Assembly (NCBI GenBank): GCA_009746045.1
Contig: RPFO01000412.1
Coordinates: 928,662-992,661, forward strand
DNA length: 64,000 nucleotides
From: Mesostigma viride
Taxonomy: Eukaryota; Streptophyta; Mesostigmatophyceae; Mesostigmatales; Mesostigmataceae
Direction: 5' to 3'
Positions 47,495 through 59,300 of the stretch are shown here, piece after piece. The position numbers were made by a program, and so were the translations under genes. The notes under the pieces are model-generated. The model was not told where the DNA came from, made no database searches, and saw nothing but the letters and a program-made list of their open reading frames with translations. The first letter of the stretch is position 1, and every line of letters begins with the position of its first letter.

Positions 47495-49616
47495 AATAAA
47501 AATTCTGCTTTCTCTACTCGCAGTAATGTCGGCACACTTAGTTTCCTCTTCGAATCGATCTTTTGTCTGGCAATCTTTCCCTCTCTCGTTTTTTTCTCCC
47601 TCCCTCCCTCCCTTGCTCGCTCCCTCCCTCCGTCTCATGCGTTCCTCCAACGTCCCGTCCTGTCTTCTTCCCCCCACCCTGCCTTCTCTCGTTAGCTTCC
47701 GAGCTTTTTATGCATTGCCTCTCCATACCTCGCTACCAAGTTTCCAAGTAGACCTTGAAGAGATATACCGGGAAATGCGTGTGGACGCGGTCATCGTGCG
47801 CGCCTTTCTCTTCTGATTTTCTGCGTAAAGCTTGGTAGCACACCTTGTCGGCCCTCGCGGAACTGTCAGCCCGTATCTGGGAACTGGACCACATGTATCT
47901 GTTACAGTATCTTGCTTATTTTGCGTAGGTTGCTAGTGTTGCTGTATCCTTCAAGTTTAGTGTTGCAGAGTGTGACTGACCACTGTATCATTTGGTGATG
48001 GGTTTGTTGAATGCTGGGTTTGTTCTTGTATGAGTGTTTGTATAGGGATCCTTGTGTCCTAAAGTAGAAAGCTTGTCGTTGATACTGCTTCTTCTTTTTT
48101 TGGAGTAGCCCTTGGGACATGCAGGCAAGGATGGCATTACAAATATCAATGAAATACAGTACCAAGCTTTTTACCACTGACGTGCATTGTAAAATAGGTG
48201 CAGGCAACTGCCGTGCACATGCCGTGCCTGAAAATTGTTGAGCCCATGGTGAGCTTTTTTGCTTATTTGGTAATTACAGCGTCAATACGTTGTCTAATGT
48301 CAACCAACGTGGATCGACCTGGGCTGAGGTTGTCAGTGTGTGCGTAAATGTAAAGCACACATGTATGGCTCGCATGTTTGGGAGCCGATCCTAGCCGAAT
48401 CACACTTTGTTGGCACCCATGCCTGCAGCTAGTGGGGTCTTTGTGGCTAGGTACCTTGGGACAGTGTTGGGGTTGGCTAGCTAGACTACGTGCAAGATGA
48501 TTCCACCACTGGCCATCAGTGGCTCGGTCCTTAAGTAGAGCAGCCAACATACCAGCATACTCGCGCATATTTCAGCTTTAGCACACCCACAGTTTGCCAT
48601 AGTCCAACGAGCGTTGAACGCAGCTGTGGCCTGCCTTCGGGCATGAGTGAGGACGCAGGTGTCTTTGCCCCTTTCCCACTGTGCAACTTACAGGGACTGG
48701 AAAGCACTCTAGGTGCTACATGCCCACCCCACCGAGGCATGCTATAATTTATTTAATTTAATTTTAGAGCAGGAAACATGTTCCTGTCATCCATGAGATA
48801 GCGGCCATTGGCATTGTGAGGATGGATGCACGTCAGATCATATAGTAAGAATTTGGACAATCAAGAATGTGTTTGACGCTCTTTCAACCCAAATTAAGGT
48901 TTGACTGATAATTTGGTCGGGGCTCATTGCTCAACCATTCCAATGGGGATGTATGCTCGTTGACGCAGTCAATCATGACATCTTATGATTATTACTTACG
49001 GCAACGTGACGTGTGGATCCGCCAATAAATTAGCTATCAAGGTCAACCAGCATCGGTATGCATTATTAAATCAGCAGACGCATGCATGTGTTGAATGTTA
49101 GCAACGCATACCTTGTGTTGGCCGGCCACCTGCAACTTTACTTACTACTGCAACTTTATTACTGACCAGGTAGATGTTGAAGAACCTCACAATCATCCAG
49201 TTGTCGCATGGATCCTAGCTAGCCCACGAGGAAAATTTTCAAGGTGCCCAGTTTTATAGCAGTATGCATATAAGACACATGATACTGCACCACTGCGGCT
49301 AGCTTATGACTGTCCCCATCCCCCCTTCCCCATTCCATCAGGAAATATGCTGACGCTGTCTACGTGTTTATTAATTTATTCATTCATGACTGTGTAACAT
49401 GGCCAACGTGAAGGCAGGCCTTTATGATAATGGGCCCTTCAACTCGAGAGCTCCATCCATTGCAGCCCTTGGGCATTTGCAGCTGCCAGCTGATAATGCT
49501 CCAATATGAGGGTAGTCTTGGAATCTTCATGCCGAAAGCTCGGTCACCACCTCCTGCATTAAGAGCAAATAGACAAGCACTGAGTTTAGAACCCTGGACT
49601 CAACCACACACAAACA
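47495..49616. other. Interior of the transposon without supported gene
   Basis: AT-richer unique DNA. A CCCT-rich patch is at 47580-47640. 48700-48770 (tgctacatgcccaccccacc…gaggcatgctataatttattt) is a LINE tail fragment. Minus frames near 48.3-48.7 kb (KDRATDGQWWNHLARSLAS) look protein-like but have no clear splice structure. Confidence 0.4.
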
Positions 49617-49784
49617 ATGATTCGTGACAAGCTATGGATGAAAAACTTCAGGAATCTCTTTTTCTATTTGCGTACATATGGGCATTACATGCACATGCAC
49701 AACCACAATACAATAACGGGGGAGAAAAAGGGAAAAGGAAGCCCAGCAGAGAGAGACGCAGTGAGAGGGAGTTCGTTAGGTTGG

Positions 49785-51189
49785 CAGTCGGGCAGTCGGG
49801 CAGTTGGGCAGTCGGGCAGTCGGGCAGTCGGGAAGTCGGGCAGTCGGGCAGTCGGGCAGTCGGGCAGTCGGGCAGTCGGGCAGTCGGGCAGTCGGGCAGT
49901 CGGGCAGTCGGGCAGTCGGGCAGTCGGGCAGTCGGGCAGTCGGGCAGTCGGGCAGTCGGGCAGTCGGGCAGTCGGGCAGTCGGGCAGTCGGGCAGTCGGG
50001 CAGTCGGGCAGTCGGGCAGTCGGGCAGTCGGGCAGTCGGGCAGTCGGGCAGTCGGACAGTCGGGCAGTCCGGCAGTCGGGCAGTCGGGCAGCCCGGCAGT
50101 CGGGCGGTCGGGCAGTCGGGCAGTCGGGCAGTCGGGCAGTCGGGCAGTCGGGCAGTCGGGCAGTCGGGCAGTCGGGCAGTCGGGCAGTCGGGCAGTCGGG
50201 CAGTCGGGCAGTCGGGCAGTCGGGCAGTCGGGCAGTCGGGCAGTCGGGCAGTCGGGCAGTCGGACAGTCGGGCAGTCCGGCAGTCGGGCAGTCGGGCAGC
50301 CCGGCAGTCGGGCAGTCGGGCAGTCCGGCAGTCGGGCAGTCGGGCAGTCCGGCAGTCGGGCAGTCGGGCAGTCGGGCAGTCGGGCAGTCGGGAAGTCGGG
50401 CAGTCGGGAAGTCGGGCAGTCGGGCAGTCGGGCAGTCGGACAGTCGGGCAGTCGGGCAGTCGGGCAGTCGGGCAGTCGGGCAGTCGGGAAGTCGGGCAGT
50501 TGGGCAGTCGGGCAGTCGGGCAGTCGGGCAGTCGGACAGTCGGGCAGTCGGGCAGTCGGGCAGTCGGGCAGTCGGGCAGTCGGGCAGTCGGGCAGTCGGG
50601 CAGTCGGGCAGTCGGACAGTCGGGCAGTCGGGCAGTCGGGCAGTCGGGCAGTCGGGCAGTCGGGCAGTCGGACAGTCGGGCAGTCCGGCAGTCGGGCAGT
50701 CGGGCAGCCCGGCAGTCGGGCAGTCGGGCAGTCCGGCAGTCGGGCAGTCGGGCAGTCCGGCAGTCGGGCAGTCGGGCAGTCGGGCAGTCGGGCAGTCGGG
50801 AAGTCGGGCAGTCGGGAAGTCGGGCAGTCGGGCAGTCGGGCAGTCGGACAGTCGGGCAGTCGGGCAGTCGGGCAGTCGGGCAGTCGGGCAGTCGGGAAGT
50901 CGGGCAGTTGGGCAGTCGGGCAGTCGGGCAGTCGGGCAGTCGGACAGTCGGGCAGTCGGGCAGTCGGGCAGTCGGGCAGTCGGGCAGTCGGGCAGTCGGG
51001 CAGTCGGGCAGTCGGGCAGTCGGACAGTCGGGCAGTCGGGCAGTCGGGCAGTCGGGCAGTCGGGCAGTCGGGCAGTCGGGCAGTCGGGCAGTTGGGCAGT
51101 CGGGCAGTCGGGCAGTCGGGCAGTCGGGCAGTCGGGCAGTCGGACAGTCGGGCAGTCGGGCCGTCGGGCCGTCGGGCAGTCGGGCAGTC
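49785..51189. repeat. 1.4-kb octamer array (GGGCAGTC) with 408-bp higher-order duplication
   Basis: About 175 octamers. Variant octamers (ggacagtc, ggcagtcc, ggcagccc, ggaagtcg, ttgggcag) occur in the same order from ~50261 and again from ~50669, i.e. 51 octamers apart. No stop codon in any frame, so the long open frames here are not evidence of coding. Confidence 0.95.
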
Positions 51190-51190
51190 G

Positions 51191-51282
<92 letters not shown>

Positions 51283-51284
51283 TG
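51190..51284. repeat. (GTGC)n microsatellite
   Basis: About 23 gtgc/cgtg units between the octamer array and unique sequence. Confidence 0.97.
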
Positions 51285-51344
51285 AATCGCTGTCCGGATC
51301 ATCCTCCTGCACTTCTTGTCCGGCAGCTAATGTTGATGATGCAC

Positions 51345-52075
51345 CCCGCGGGGCGGAGGGCACCGCAGCCGGGGCGCATGGCACGGCAGCCGGGGCGGAG
51401 GGCACGGCAGCCGGGGCGCAGGGCACGGCAGCCGGGGCGCAGGGCACGGCAGCCGGGGCGCAGGGCACGGCAGCCGGGGCGCAGGGCACGGCAGCCGGGG
51501 CGGAGGGCACCGCAGCCGGGGCGGAGGGCACCGCAGCCGGGGCGGAGGGCACCGCAGCCGGGGCGCAGGGCACGGCAGCCGGGGCGGAGGGCACGGCAGC
51601 CGGGGCGCAGGGCACGGCAGCCGGGGCGCAGGGCACGGCAGCCGGGGCGCAGGGCACGGCAGCCGGGGCGGAGGGCACAGCAGCCGGGGCGGAGGGCACA
51701 GCAGCCGGGGCGCAGGGCACCGCAGCCAGGGCGGAGGGCACAGCAGCCGGGGCGCAGGGCACGGCAGCCGGGGCGGAGGGCGCCGCAGCCGGGGCGGAGG
51801 GCACCGCAGCCGGGGCGGAGGGCACCGCAGCCGGGGCGGAGGGCACGGCAGGCGGGGCGCAGGGCACGGCAGCCGGGGCGGAGGGCACGGCAGCCGGGGC
51901 GCATGGCACGGCAGCCGGGGCGCAGGGCACGGCAGCCGGGGCGGAGGGCACGGCAGCCGGGGCGCAGGGCACGGCAGCCGGGGCGGAGGGCACGGCAGCC
52001 GGGGCGCAGGGCACGGCAGCCGGGGCGGAGGGCACCGCAGCCGGGGCAGAGGGCACGGCAGCCGGGGCGGCATCC
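51345..52075. repeat. 21-bp minisatellite (ggcacggcagccggggcgcag), ~34 copies
   Basis: Units keep a 21-bp period with few point variants (gcac[g/c]gcag, gcgcag/gcggag) and no frameshift along 730 bp, unlike the other satellites here. Confidence 0.93.
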
Positions 52076-52440
52076 AGTGGGGCGTCCGAAGGCGGGGCGC
52101 AAGCTTTTGATGTCTTTTGTGCATTGCTCTCGTTTCGTCTACAACGAGGCTTGCAGTTTGCCCTTTCGCCCTCGCCGCTCAAATAGTCAGCGGTTCTGTT
52201 GGTTGGTAAGCTAGATCGCAAAAGGACCCTTTGCTTTGGACCTTTATCGCAAAACACCAACACCCAGTTGAGGTCGTGAAAATTTAGGGGCCCATTCTTG
52301 AGCTCTTGCTTGTTGGCTTTGTCGAGCGCCTGATTAGCGAGCTTGGGGGTCTCATATATTTGACCGCAGTCAACATTGGGGTAAGGCTTCAGGGCGTCAA
52401 TAAATTGGTTAATCTCCGTAGTGCTCAAGGTGCTGCTCGA
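51345..52440 (-). CDS. Putative Pro/Ala-repeat protein inside the transposon (partial)
   Basis: Minus strand. A unique stretch (52440-52085) reads [20 protein letters not shown], then [20 protein letters not shown], then [20 protein letters not shown], with ordinary amino-acid use. It then passes in frame into ~34 copies of the heptapeptide AAVP(S/C)AP, encoded by the 21-bp minisatellite 51345-52075. The S/C alternation comes from ggag/gcag variants. Such repeats recall hydroxyproline-rich wall or adhesion proteins (inference). A cgagcag acceptor precedes 52440; the start is unknown. The frame continues into the octamer array, so the 3' end is unclear. Confidence 0.4.
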
Positions 52441-52699
52441 TATTGAAACGCCACAAACACGGAATACAGCAAAGTACAAAGCATTCATGTAAGACAATGC
52501 GGGACAAATGGGTAACAAATGGGGAGAGTTATATTAATGAAAAGAGACAACGAACTTGGAAGCATGGCACGCCGAGCCCCCGAGTAAGGTTAAACATTTA
52601 GCCACCACGCATTGGGCTTGCCATGAACACCCCATGGAGCGCTATGCTAAGGTTTTCTTGCGACCCCATGTTGTGTGTGGCTTGTCAGTAATGTGCTAG

Positions 52700-53290
52700 T
52701 AGGAAAGGACAAGCCACGAGGTTAAGATAAGATTACGCCCGGCATAGGGCTGCCAAACGGGCTCATCTACCATAAACGCTGCAATAAGGCTTCTGTAGAA
52801 TAAAAATCTATTTCCAAGCAAAACCATACCGTAAACCAAAACTAGCAGGCCATAAAGACCAATCACAGGCCAATCAACAAAACCCAAAGAACATTCAGCC
52901 AAAAGAGTTACATTATGCACTACTACAATATTTGATATGGCCTTGGTGAACACCATGAAAGCTAAGGCAACTAAGAGACTGTGCTTGATAAACGACGCAA
53001 ATCAGAAAAAGGTTGTTCAATGTATTGATGACATGTAGAGTAAAAACAACACGCGCATACCCAAGCGTACCTTTTCTTGGAGCGTACAGCATCCGCGCAC
53101 CCCGTGCAGTATAAATGAGAGCCAACGAATTGAAGTGGTTCAAGGCCGGCCACAAGTGGATTGTCCGGATGGGTGCCCGTGTTGTCACAGCAGCGCCTCC
53201 CAGAAATACCTCTGCGAGCACACTTGTAGGAGGCCTTCCTTTTCCTGGTTGCCTTGTTTGTGCCTTCACAACTGGGCACTGGTGTTGGAT
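52700..53290 (-). CDS. Putative membrane-protein exons inside the transposon
   Basis: Not recognised. Two protein-like minus segments. 53265-53066 is Cys-rich (RKASYKCARRGISGRRCCDN…FVGSHLYCTGCADAVRSKKR) with an AG|GTACGC donor, and could bind zinc. 52960-52700 is strongly hydrophobic (ISNIVVVHNVTLLAEC, PVIGLYGLLVLVYGMVLLGN) with two or three predicted membrane spans. I could not fix the junction between them: their phases do not meet without another exon. Base composition is lower in GC than RSH1 exons. Confidence 0.35.
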
Positions 53291-53639
53291 TTTGTCTTGA
53301 ACTTCCCTGTTTTGGGTCAGCAACATAAGAAATTAAACACGATGTTCAGAAACTAATTACAAGTTACAACATAGTCATGGATTTGGTGGGTGCAATTAGC
53401 TGGGGACGCCATAAACATAAGTTGCCATTATGAAGCTCACTAACTGCCTTATATGCAAATAACTCCATTATCATGGAAAGATGCTTACAACAAGAACATT
53501 CCAGACCATGTCGCTACCAAGCATGAGCGAGTTCGAACGGGAAAATGAGATAACGACATGGAAGGGCAACGTACGTTGGAAAACGGTTGTCCGCCGTGCT
53601 GACCAATCGGTGCCGGCGCTGCCGCAGGTGGAGGTGCTC

Positions 53640-53755
53640 CAACATGGGAAGGTGGCGGAGAAAGTGGCGGAGAAGGTGGCGGAGAAGGTGGCGGTGGCGG
53701 TGGCGGTGGCGGTGGCGGTGGCGGTGGCGGTGGCGGTGGGGGTGGCGGGGAAGCA
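53640..53755. repeat. (GGTGGC)/(GGAGAAGGTGGC) array
   Basis: Three gtggcggagaa units pass into about nine ggtggc hexamers. Confidence 0.92.
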
Positions 53756-54273
53756 GAGAAAGATAATACGTGAGAGTACGTAATACGCAAGAGTACGCGT
53801 ATCCGTAGGCATACGTTTAACATCCGTACGGCAAAGCTGCGTATGATGTATAGTCTGCGTACGAAACGTATCATATGCCACACTATTTCCCTTTGCGGGG
53901 AAGGTGGCGGGGGAGGGGGAGGGATGCTTTCCCCGCGCTGTGAGGAAGGATGCTTGCGTTGCCGCACCGCTTTACGCCGAGCGAGAAGGCGGCGAACAAT
54001 ACCGCGATGCCTGGGTCGCCGAACTGACTGCCGTTTTGGAGCGATGCATTGTGCCTTGTGCCAAATGCAGACATGGACATAAGGAGAGCACCTCGGCATA
54101 TCCCTGCTCAGCAACGCGCAAAAGGAAAAAGGGCAGCGAAGAAAGAAGTTATGAACTACCTCGATCGCACCTCAAAATGGCCAAGCAAGTCTAGGCATAG
54201 CTGCATGGGGCTGCCAATATAACTCCAAAAATAAACCCTAACTTAAGAATAGCTTCCGCTAGATCCCAATAGG

Positions 54274-55120
54274 CTAGGCCCACCGCGTGCCGCACGTGGC
54301 GCCAAGAAGTATCTGAAACAACTCATCATTGTGTATTCCGCTGGAAACTGAAAGAGGAGCATTCAGTGCATTAGTCGTTTTAGGGTAGCATGGATTCCTT
54401 ACCTCAGACCAACATGTAGTGCCAATAACGCCAAGGTGATCCACCATGTGGATGCATGAAGATCTGCACCACATTGCCGCGTGACAAGGTATGAACATAC
54501 CAACAAAGTTGCAGAGCAAGCCGTTCTCAGGAGGGCTATTACCCAACCATAAAGCCCCATGGCATAACGCTTCCATCTCGTGCAAAAGGACAACTATGAC
54601 CTAGAAATTCAGAAAATATATTCTTAGTCTTTCCCTCTACTCCTTGCTTACCTGGGTTGATAGGCGCGACAACTGAAAACTTCGCAGGCACCCGCGCGCG
54701 CTCTTGCACCGCCACATGCCCTACATGGATAACCACCAACCAAACATGAAAAAAGGGTATAACTAGAAGGATTAAGGAAAGAGGAAATGCATTTAATTCA
54801 TATAGTTAATATCGCCATGAAATTGTATGTTGAAGTAATAATGGGCCGAAATATGCACATCGGGAACACGTCCCATTAATGCACATGCGAAGCTAATGTC
54901 AGGACAACGCATCATTAACAAGGGGGGGGTCCGCATGCGCAAGACGAAGCAAGTACAGTTAATATGATGTGCCATTTGGACAGAAACTGGAATAAGGGCT
55001 TAACGCCTTACCTAAGGCACAGACCCACACGATGCCGCTGACCGCTAGAAAAATTGCGAGGATGGCCACCAGCACACCCTGTCTGGTGCTGGTCAAGCAG
55101 CAAAGGCAGGGCCGGGCCAT
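54274..55120 (-). CDS. Putative small membrane protein at the right end of the transposon
   Basis: The start at 55120 opens MARPCLCCLTSTRQGVLVAI, then ILAIFLAVSGIVWVCAL: a Cys-rich, possibly acylated N-terminus and one membrane span. Exon 1 is 55120-55012 (TTAG|GTAAGG). Exon 2 is 54720-54652 (GHVAVQERARVPAKFSVV, AG|GTAAGC), joining in phase. Downstream, ASTWWITLALLALHVGL (54470-54410, donor AG|GTAAGG) and a last exon ending LLGATCGTRWA at 54274 are likely, but two alternative readings of 54590-54490 are possible. It lies ~360 bp from the right TIR and reads inward, which is where an element's own promoter would be expected. Confidence 0.4.
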
Positions 55121-55478
55121 GAAAGCTGGAGGTCACGAGCACTTTGTTGCAGTGGATGTAAACGACCCCCCTGTTTGGAGCACAAAAGGCGAGAAGCAAA
55201 TTAAAAACGGAAAGCGCCAGTCATACACCGCGCAGCTCGCGAGAATTCCAGGAACCAGTTTTTGTGTGATATTCGCATTTAGATGTCGTGCATAACCATT
55301 CCTTTATTATCGCACACACCAGTAAACAGTACAAGGATTTGCGTCAACCCAGCTAAATGCCGAGGGTGCCACGGACGTGTATGCCAGCGAGCTCGAGTCT
55401 GGCGAGCAATCACTCAAACATGTCCACTGTCCCTAAGCCGAGCATCACCCTAACATGTCCGCCATTGCTACGTTTTAT

Positions 55479-55688
55479 CATCCTTGACTGCGCTTGTAGT
55501 CAACAAAGAAATTAGCCAAGTCCTACAGTAATTGGCGCGGCAGGCCCTTTTTTCCCGCGTAACTCGTGTGCCGGTCCGGCGCGGCGTGGCCTGGGCAGGC
55601 GCGTCGGACTTAGTGCGGTGGTGTCCCGGAACCCCGCACTCACCCCCGCACTAGAGTTTGTGTCATCAGAGCCAAATTATGCGCTTCC
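55479..55688 (-). repeat. Right terminal inverted repeat (210 bp)
   Basis: Exact reverse complement of 47061-47270. Confidence 0.92.
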
Positions 55689-56386
55689 TCTCGGCTTTGC
55701 TGGATCTTCCTGGTATTACACGTTGAGTCGGGTGAGATCGGCCACTACCACAGAATCTCTGCACATGCGGCGTGGGACTCAACGTTCAACAACAAAAACA
55801 CTGTAAGATCGGATACACTAAATATACTATCCGGCCCTCGGCCAGTATAGAATCTCAGCTGCCCATCTGCGGCGTGGGATCCAATAACAACAACAACAAC
55901 CCTGTTAGATATCTCTGTCGGGCTATGACCGTATCTAGCTGAACTGAACGGAACGGAACATTGTAAGAACGCTTGAACCTGTCAGCACACGAACATGACT
56001 TCACGAGCAAATTACGGGCGTTTTCCATGCGCTGTTTTAGGGATCAGCCTGCTAAGGGGCCTTTCGCTGGACAAGTGGGGTTTTGCACAACAAAATTATT
56101 CTATAATGGTGAAGACATCACAATCCACGTAATGCAGAACAGACCAATGTGATATCGTTTTGTGCTTCGCATTAACCGACGCAATGAAAGGCAGCGAAAA
56201 ACCGGGCTAGACCATGCCAGTTTGCTGGCTCGAGCATCTGTACTTGTTCGAAAATGTGCGTTTTACCCGTAGTGGGTTAATACATCAGTTCCTGCGATCG
56301 CTCGATGGATACAAATCTCTGGACATTCCCGAATGGCATGTCTAGGGCTCAGGAAGATGCTACATAGTTACTGACGGGAAGGGAAA
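55689..56386. other. Spacer between transposon and the 56.4-kb gene
   Basis: Contains the right 9-bp duplication (55689-55697), two TGTAA words (55802, 55963) and short caacaa runs. No gene seen. Confidence 0.5.
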
Positions 56387-59300
56387 ATGGAGGACATACG
56401 CAACTTCTACTCCGGTTACGATTCGGCGGCGACTGAGAAACAGGTAAAGAATTTTCTCCTTTGAACGGTATATTTTCCCAGGAATGCTGTTTCAGGAAGC
56501 CTATTCACAAGACTGTATCAATATTAGTTCCGTAGACTTCTCACCAGTACCTGACTTCACCCACTTCCTGCCATGTGCTTCTGCTGGACTTTTTTTGCTG
56601 GTCATATGAACGGTGTTTAGCAAGCTTTTCGTTAATAAAAAAATGCCGTTGTTGTTGATACGCCCAGCATGGATGGGAGATGCACAGCCTGTAACTGCTA
56701 CCCTTTCTACGATGAGTATGAGGCTTTAATTTGCTCCCTTTTGATGTGGTTCTAAAAGCCTCTTGGGAGGGGATTGCGTAGACCTTTTTTGCGAAGCGGA
56801 ACGCGCACGCGACACGCTGTCTTGTTATTGTTTTACATACCATACTTGACCTCCAGTGAGACCATGCAAATGAGGCCTCTGCAAGCTGATTCTATCATCA
56901 GGCGGAGCCAATTTTCGGAAGAACCATTAGGTTCGCCAGAATTGGCGAAGCTTATAAGGCCGTACACGTGAGAAAAGACATAGGAATAGGGGATAAAATC
57001 CGTCAATCCATCCATCCATACATACATCCACCGCATTTGTCCCTAATTTGCAAGCATAAGGGTGAGGTTCTTCCGAAAATTGGCTCGGCCGTAGAGGTTC
57101 AACGGGCAAGTTGCAAACACGCACGTTACTTGATAGACCGTTTTTTTTTTCAAGGTTATTGTTGCTTTGGTCTTTGAACCAACCTTCCTGCATCCGGTCC
57201 TGGTCCTGTATCTGACCACTCCGGAGTCACGGGCGGTAAGGGGTCATGACTGGTTTTGGGAATGCCTACTCAATGCTTCCCTGCCCCTGCCAGTTCCACC
57301 TTTGTGACCTCGTTTTGTAGCACCTGCGTGAGAGCATGCTGCCATCAATGCCTTTCCTGAATTACTGCTCCAGCTACACTCGGAAGATCTCGAGCCAAGT
57401 TAGTGTGATCCTGGCCGGCCTTTGCTACCACCTTCCCTCAGTCTGATTTACTCGACACGCGTGCATGCAGGCGCATGGTGTGCACAATTTGACACGCAAG
57501 CTGGGCTGGTGAAACCCAGCCCACCCCTACCCGCATCCCCGTGTCCCCCCCTGCTGCGCTCTCCCACCCATACACCGGCACGTGCTTTCCCACCCATACC
57601 CTTGCCTCTCAGCCACATTCTTCCGTCTCCGGGTCCCATTTCCCATGTTCGAAGTCATACTTACAGTTTACAATGTCCCATTTCGCACGTTCAATTTCCC
57701 ATTTCCTGTGTCCCGTTTCTGGGTTCCATTTCCCGGCTCCTTGGCCGATACCCTCCCCGTCCCTCCTCCTTTACTCCCCCCTCCCGTCCCCTGCATGCAT
57801 TCGCAGCACAACCTCAAGCCTTGGCAGCGGCTGCAGATCGACACCGACCTGACCGACGCCAGCCACCACCGCCGATGGGAGTGCGACGGCCAGGGCGGGT
57901 GGCGCACGCGCGGGTACGAACCGCTCCCCCTCGAGCGCGAGCCCAAGCCGCGCAAGAAGGCGCCCTACCGCGTGTACGACCCGATGGACCCCATGTTCCG
58001 CAAGTACTCGTGGTCGGGCACATCCGGCGCGCCACGCCAGCAGCAGCAGCAGCAGCAGCAGCAGGAGGCCGAGGAGCCGGAGGAGGAGACTCGGAAGAGA
58101 GGGCGGGACCCGCGGACAGGTCGGGAGTTTGTCCAGTTGGGTGCCGCGGGGCTGTTCGGTGGGGTGAAGGACACAGGGAGCTCGTTGGATTGGGGCGCTG
58201 CACTAGCGGGGAAACCAGCCGAGGCGGTTCCCTCGGTGGCGGCCGCTAGTACCGTGCCCGCACAGGCGGCCCCGTTGCCCAGCGTGAGGCTGAAGCTGGT
58301 GAAGTCGGGGGGGCCGCCCTCACCGCACCAGGGGGTGGAGGATTCGGCGCGGTCAGGGAAGGGGAAACAGGGGGACAAAGCGTCACAGCGTGACATGGAG
58401 GGTGACGGGGGTCAGCAATATGATGTCGATGATGATGCGGTGGCAGAGATTGACAATGACGGGGGCACGGGGATGTCGTCGCGGTCCTCCTCCCCCTCAC
58501 GCGGGGCATCCCCCCTCTCCCGCACCTCCTCCAGCGCGGGCGTGCTTTCCGTAGGATCCCGCTCGCTGGGGGGGTCCTCCTGCAACACGCCCAAGGACGC
58601 GGCTCCGGGATGGGACATCCCTGGGCTGCCCCTGGGGGAGCTGCTGGGACAGTCGGGGCAGGAGGGGGCGGGCGCGGGTGAGGGGGCGGATGACGCCGCG
58701 GGTGACAGCGTCAAGCCACGCCGCAGCGTGAGCAATGGGAGGGCGCCATCGAGGGGGAGCCGAAGTGGCGATGGTGACGTGGAGGACAATGATCTATTTG
58801 GCATGCATGGGGGCGATGGTGACGCGATGGGTGAGTTTGGATGGGAGGGTGGCGAGGGCTACGGGGAGGGGGGCATGCAGGCCTCAACGCGGCGAGGGGT
58901 CACGTTTGACATGGACCCAGCAACTGAAGCGGCGCTGCTGGCCGCGTCAGAAGGGCGGGGCCAGCGGTCCTCACGCATGAGCGTGAGCGGTAATGCTGGT
59001 ACCGGCACGCGCTCCCCTCGCACGAGCATCTCACGGCGCATGTCGGTGACGCGCATCAGCATGTTCGCGGACCCGCCCGAGCCCGCGGAGGGCACGGGAG
59101 AGCACACGTCGGAGACCGCGTCGCTGCTGTTCGGGGCATCGCGCTCGCAGGCTGGCTCGGGCGACCCGGACAACTGGATGATGGTCAAGGGGAAGGGGGC
59201 CACGGTGCCCTTGCCGAACAGTGGGGGCCGGCTGGGGTCGCCGCTGGATGGGCGCAGGGGCAGCGGGCGGGCGTCGGACGAGCGGGGGGCGTCCTCGGAG

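Larger units (their letters stand above)
47061..55688. mobile_element. 8.6-kb DNA transposon with 210-bp terminal inverted repeats, Mutator-like
   Basis: 47061-47270 and 55479-55688 are inverted copies, identical at all 210 positions that I compared base by base. Outer ends are ggaagcgcataatttggctc and its complement. A 9-bp duplication (one mismatch) flanks them. Long TIRs plus a 9-bp duplication are the hallmark of Mutator/MULE elements. Inside, from left to right: minus-strand frame ending at 47288, unique DNA with a short LINE tail, an 8-mer array, a GTGC array, a 21-bp coding minisatellite, and minus-strand putative membrane-protein exons. No DDE transposase is recognised, so it may be non-autonomous or Pack-MULE-like. 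Identical TIRs imply recent insertion. Confidence 0.85.

Noticed and set aside
49617-52214. Plus-strand frames of ~850 codons (Gly-Gln-Ser-Arg and Gly-Thr-Ala repeats)
   Set aside because: Octamer and 21-mer arrays are open by composition. The unique flanks look protein-like only on the minus strand.
47061-55688. The element as a Polinton/Maverick or other virus-like transposon
   Set aside because: I see no protein-primed polymerase, integrase, packaging ATPase or capsid frame, and the duplication is 9 bp, not 5-6.
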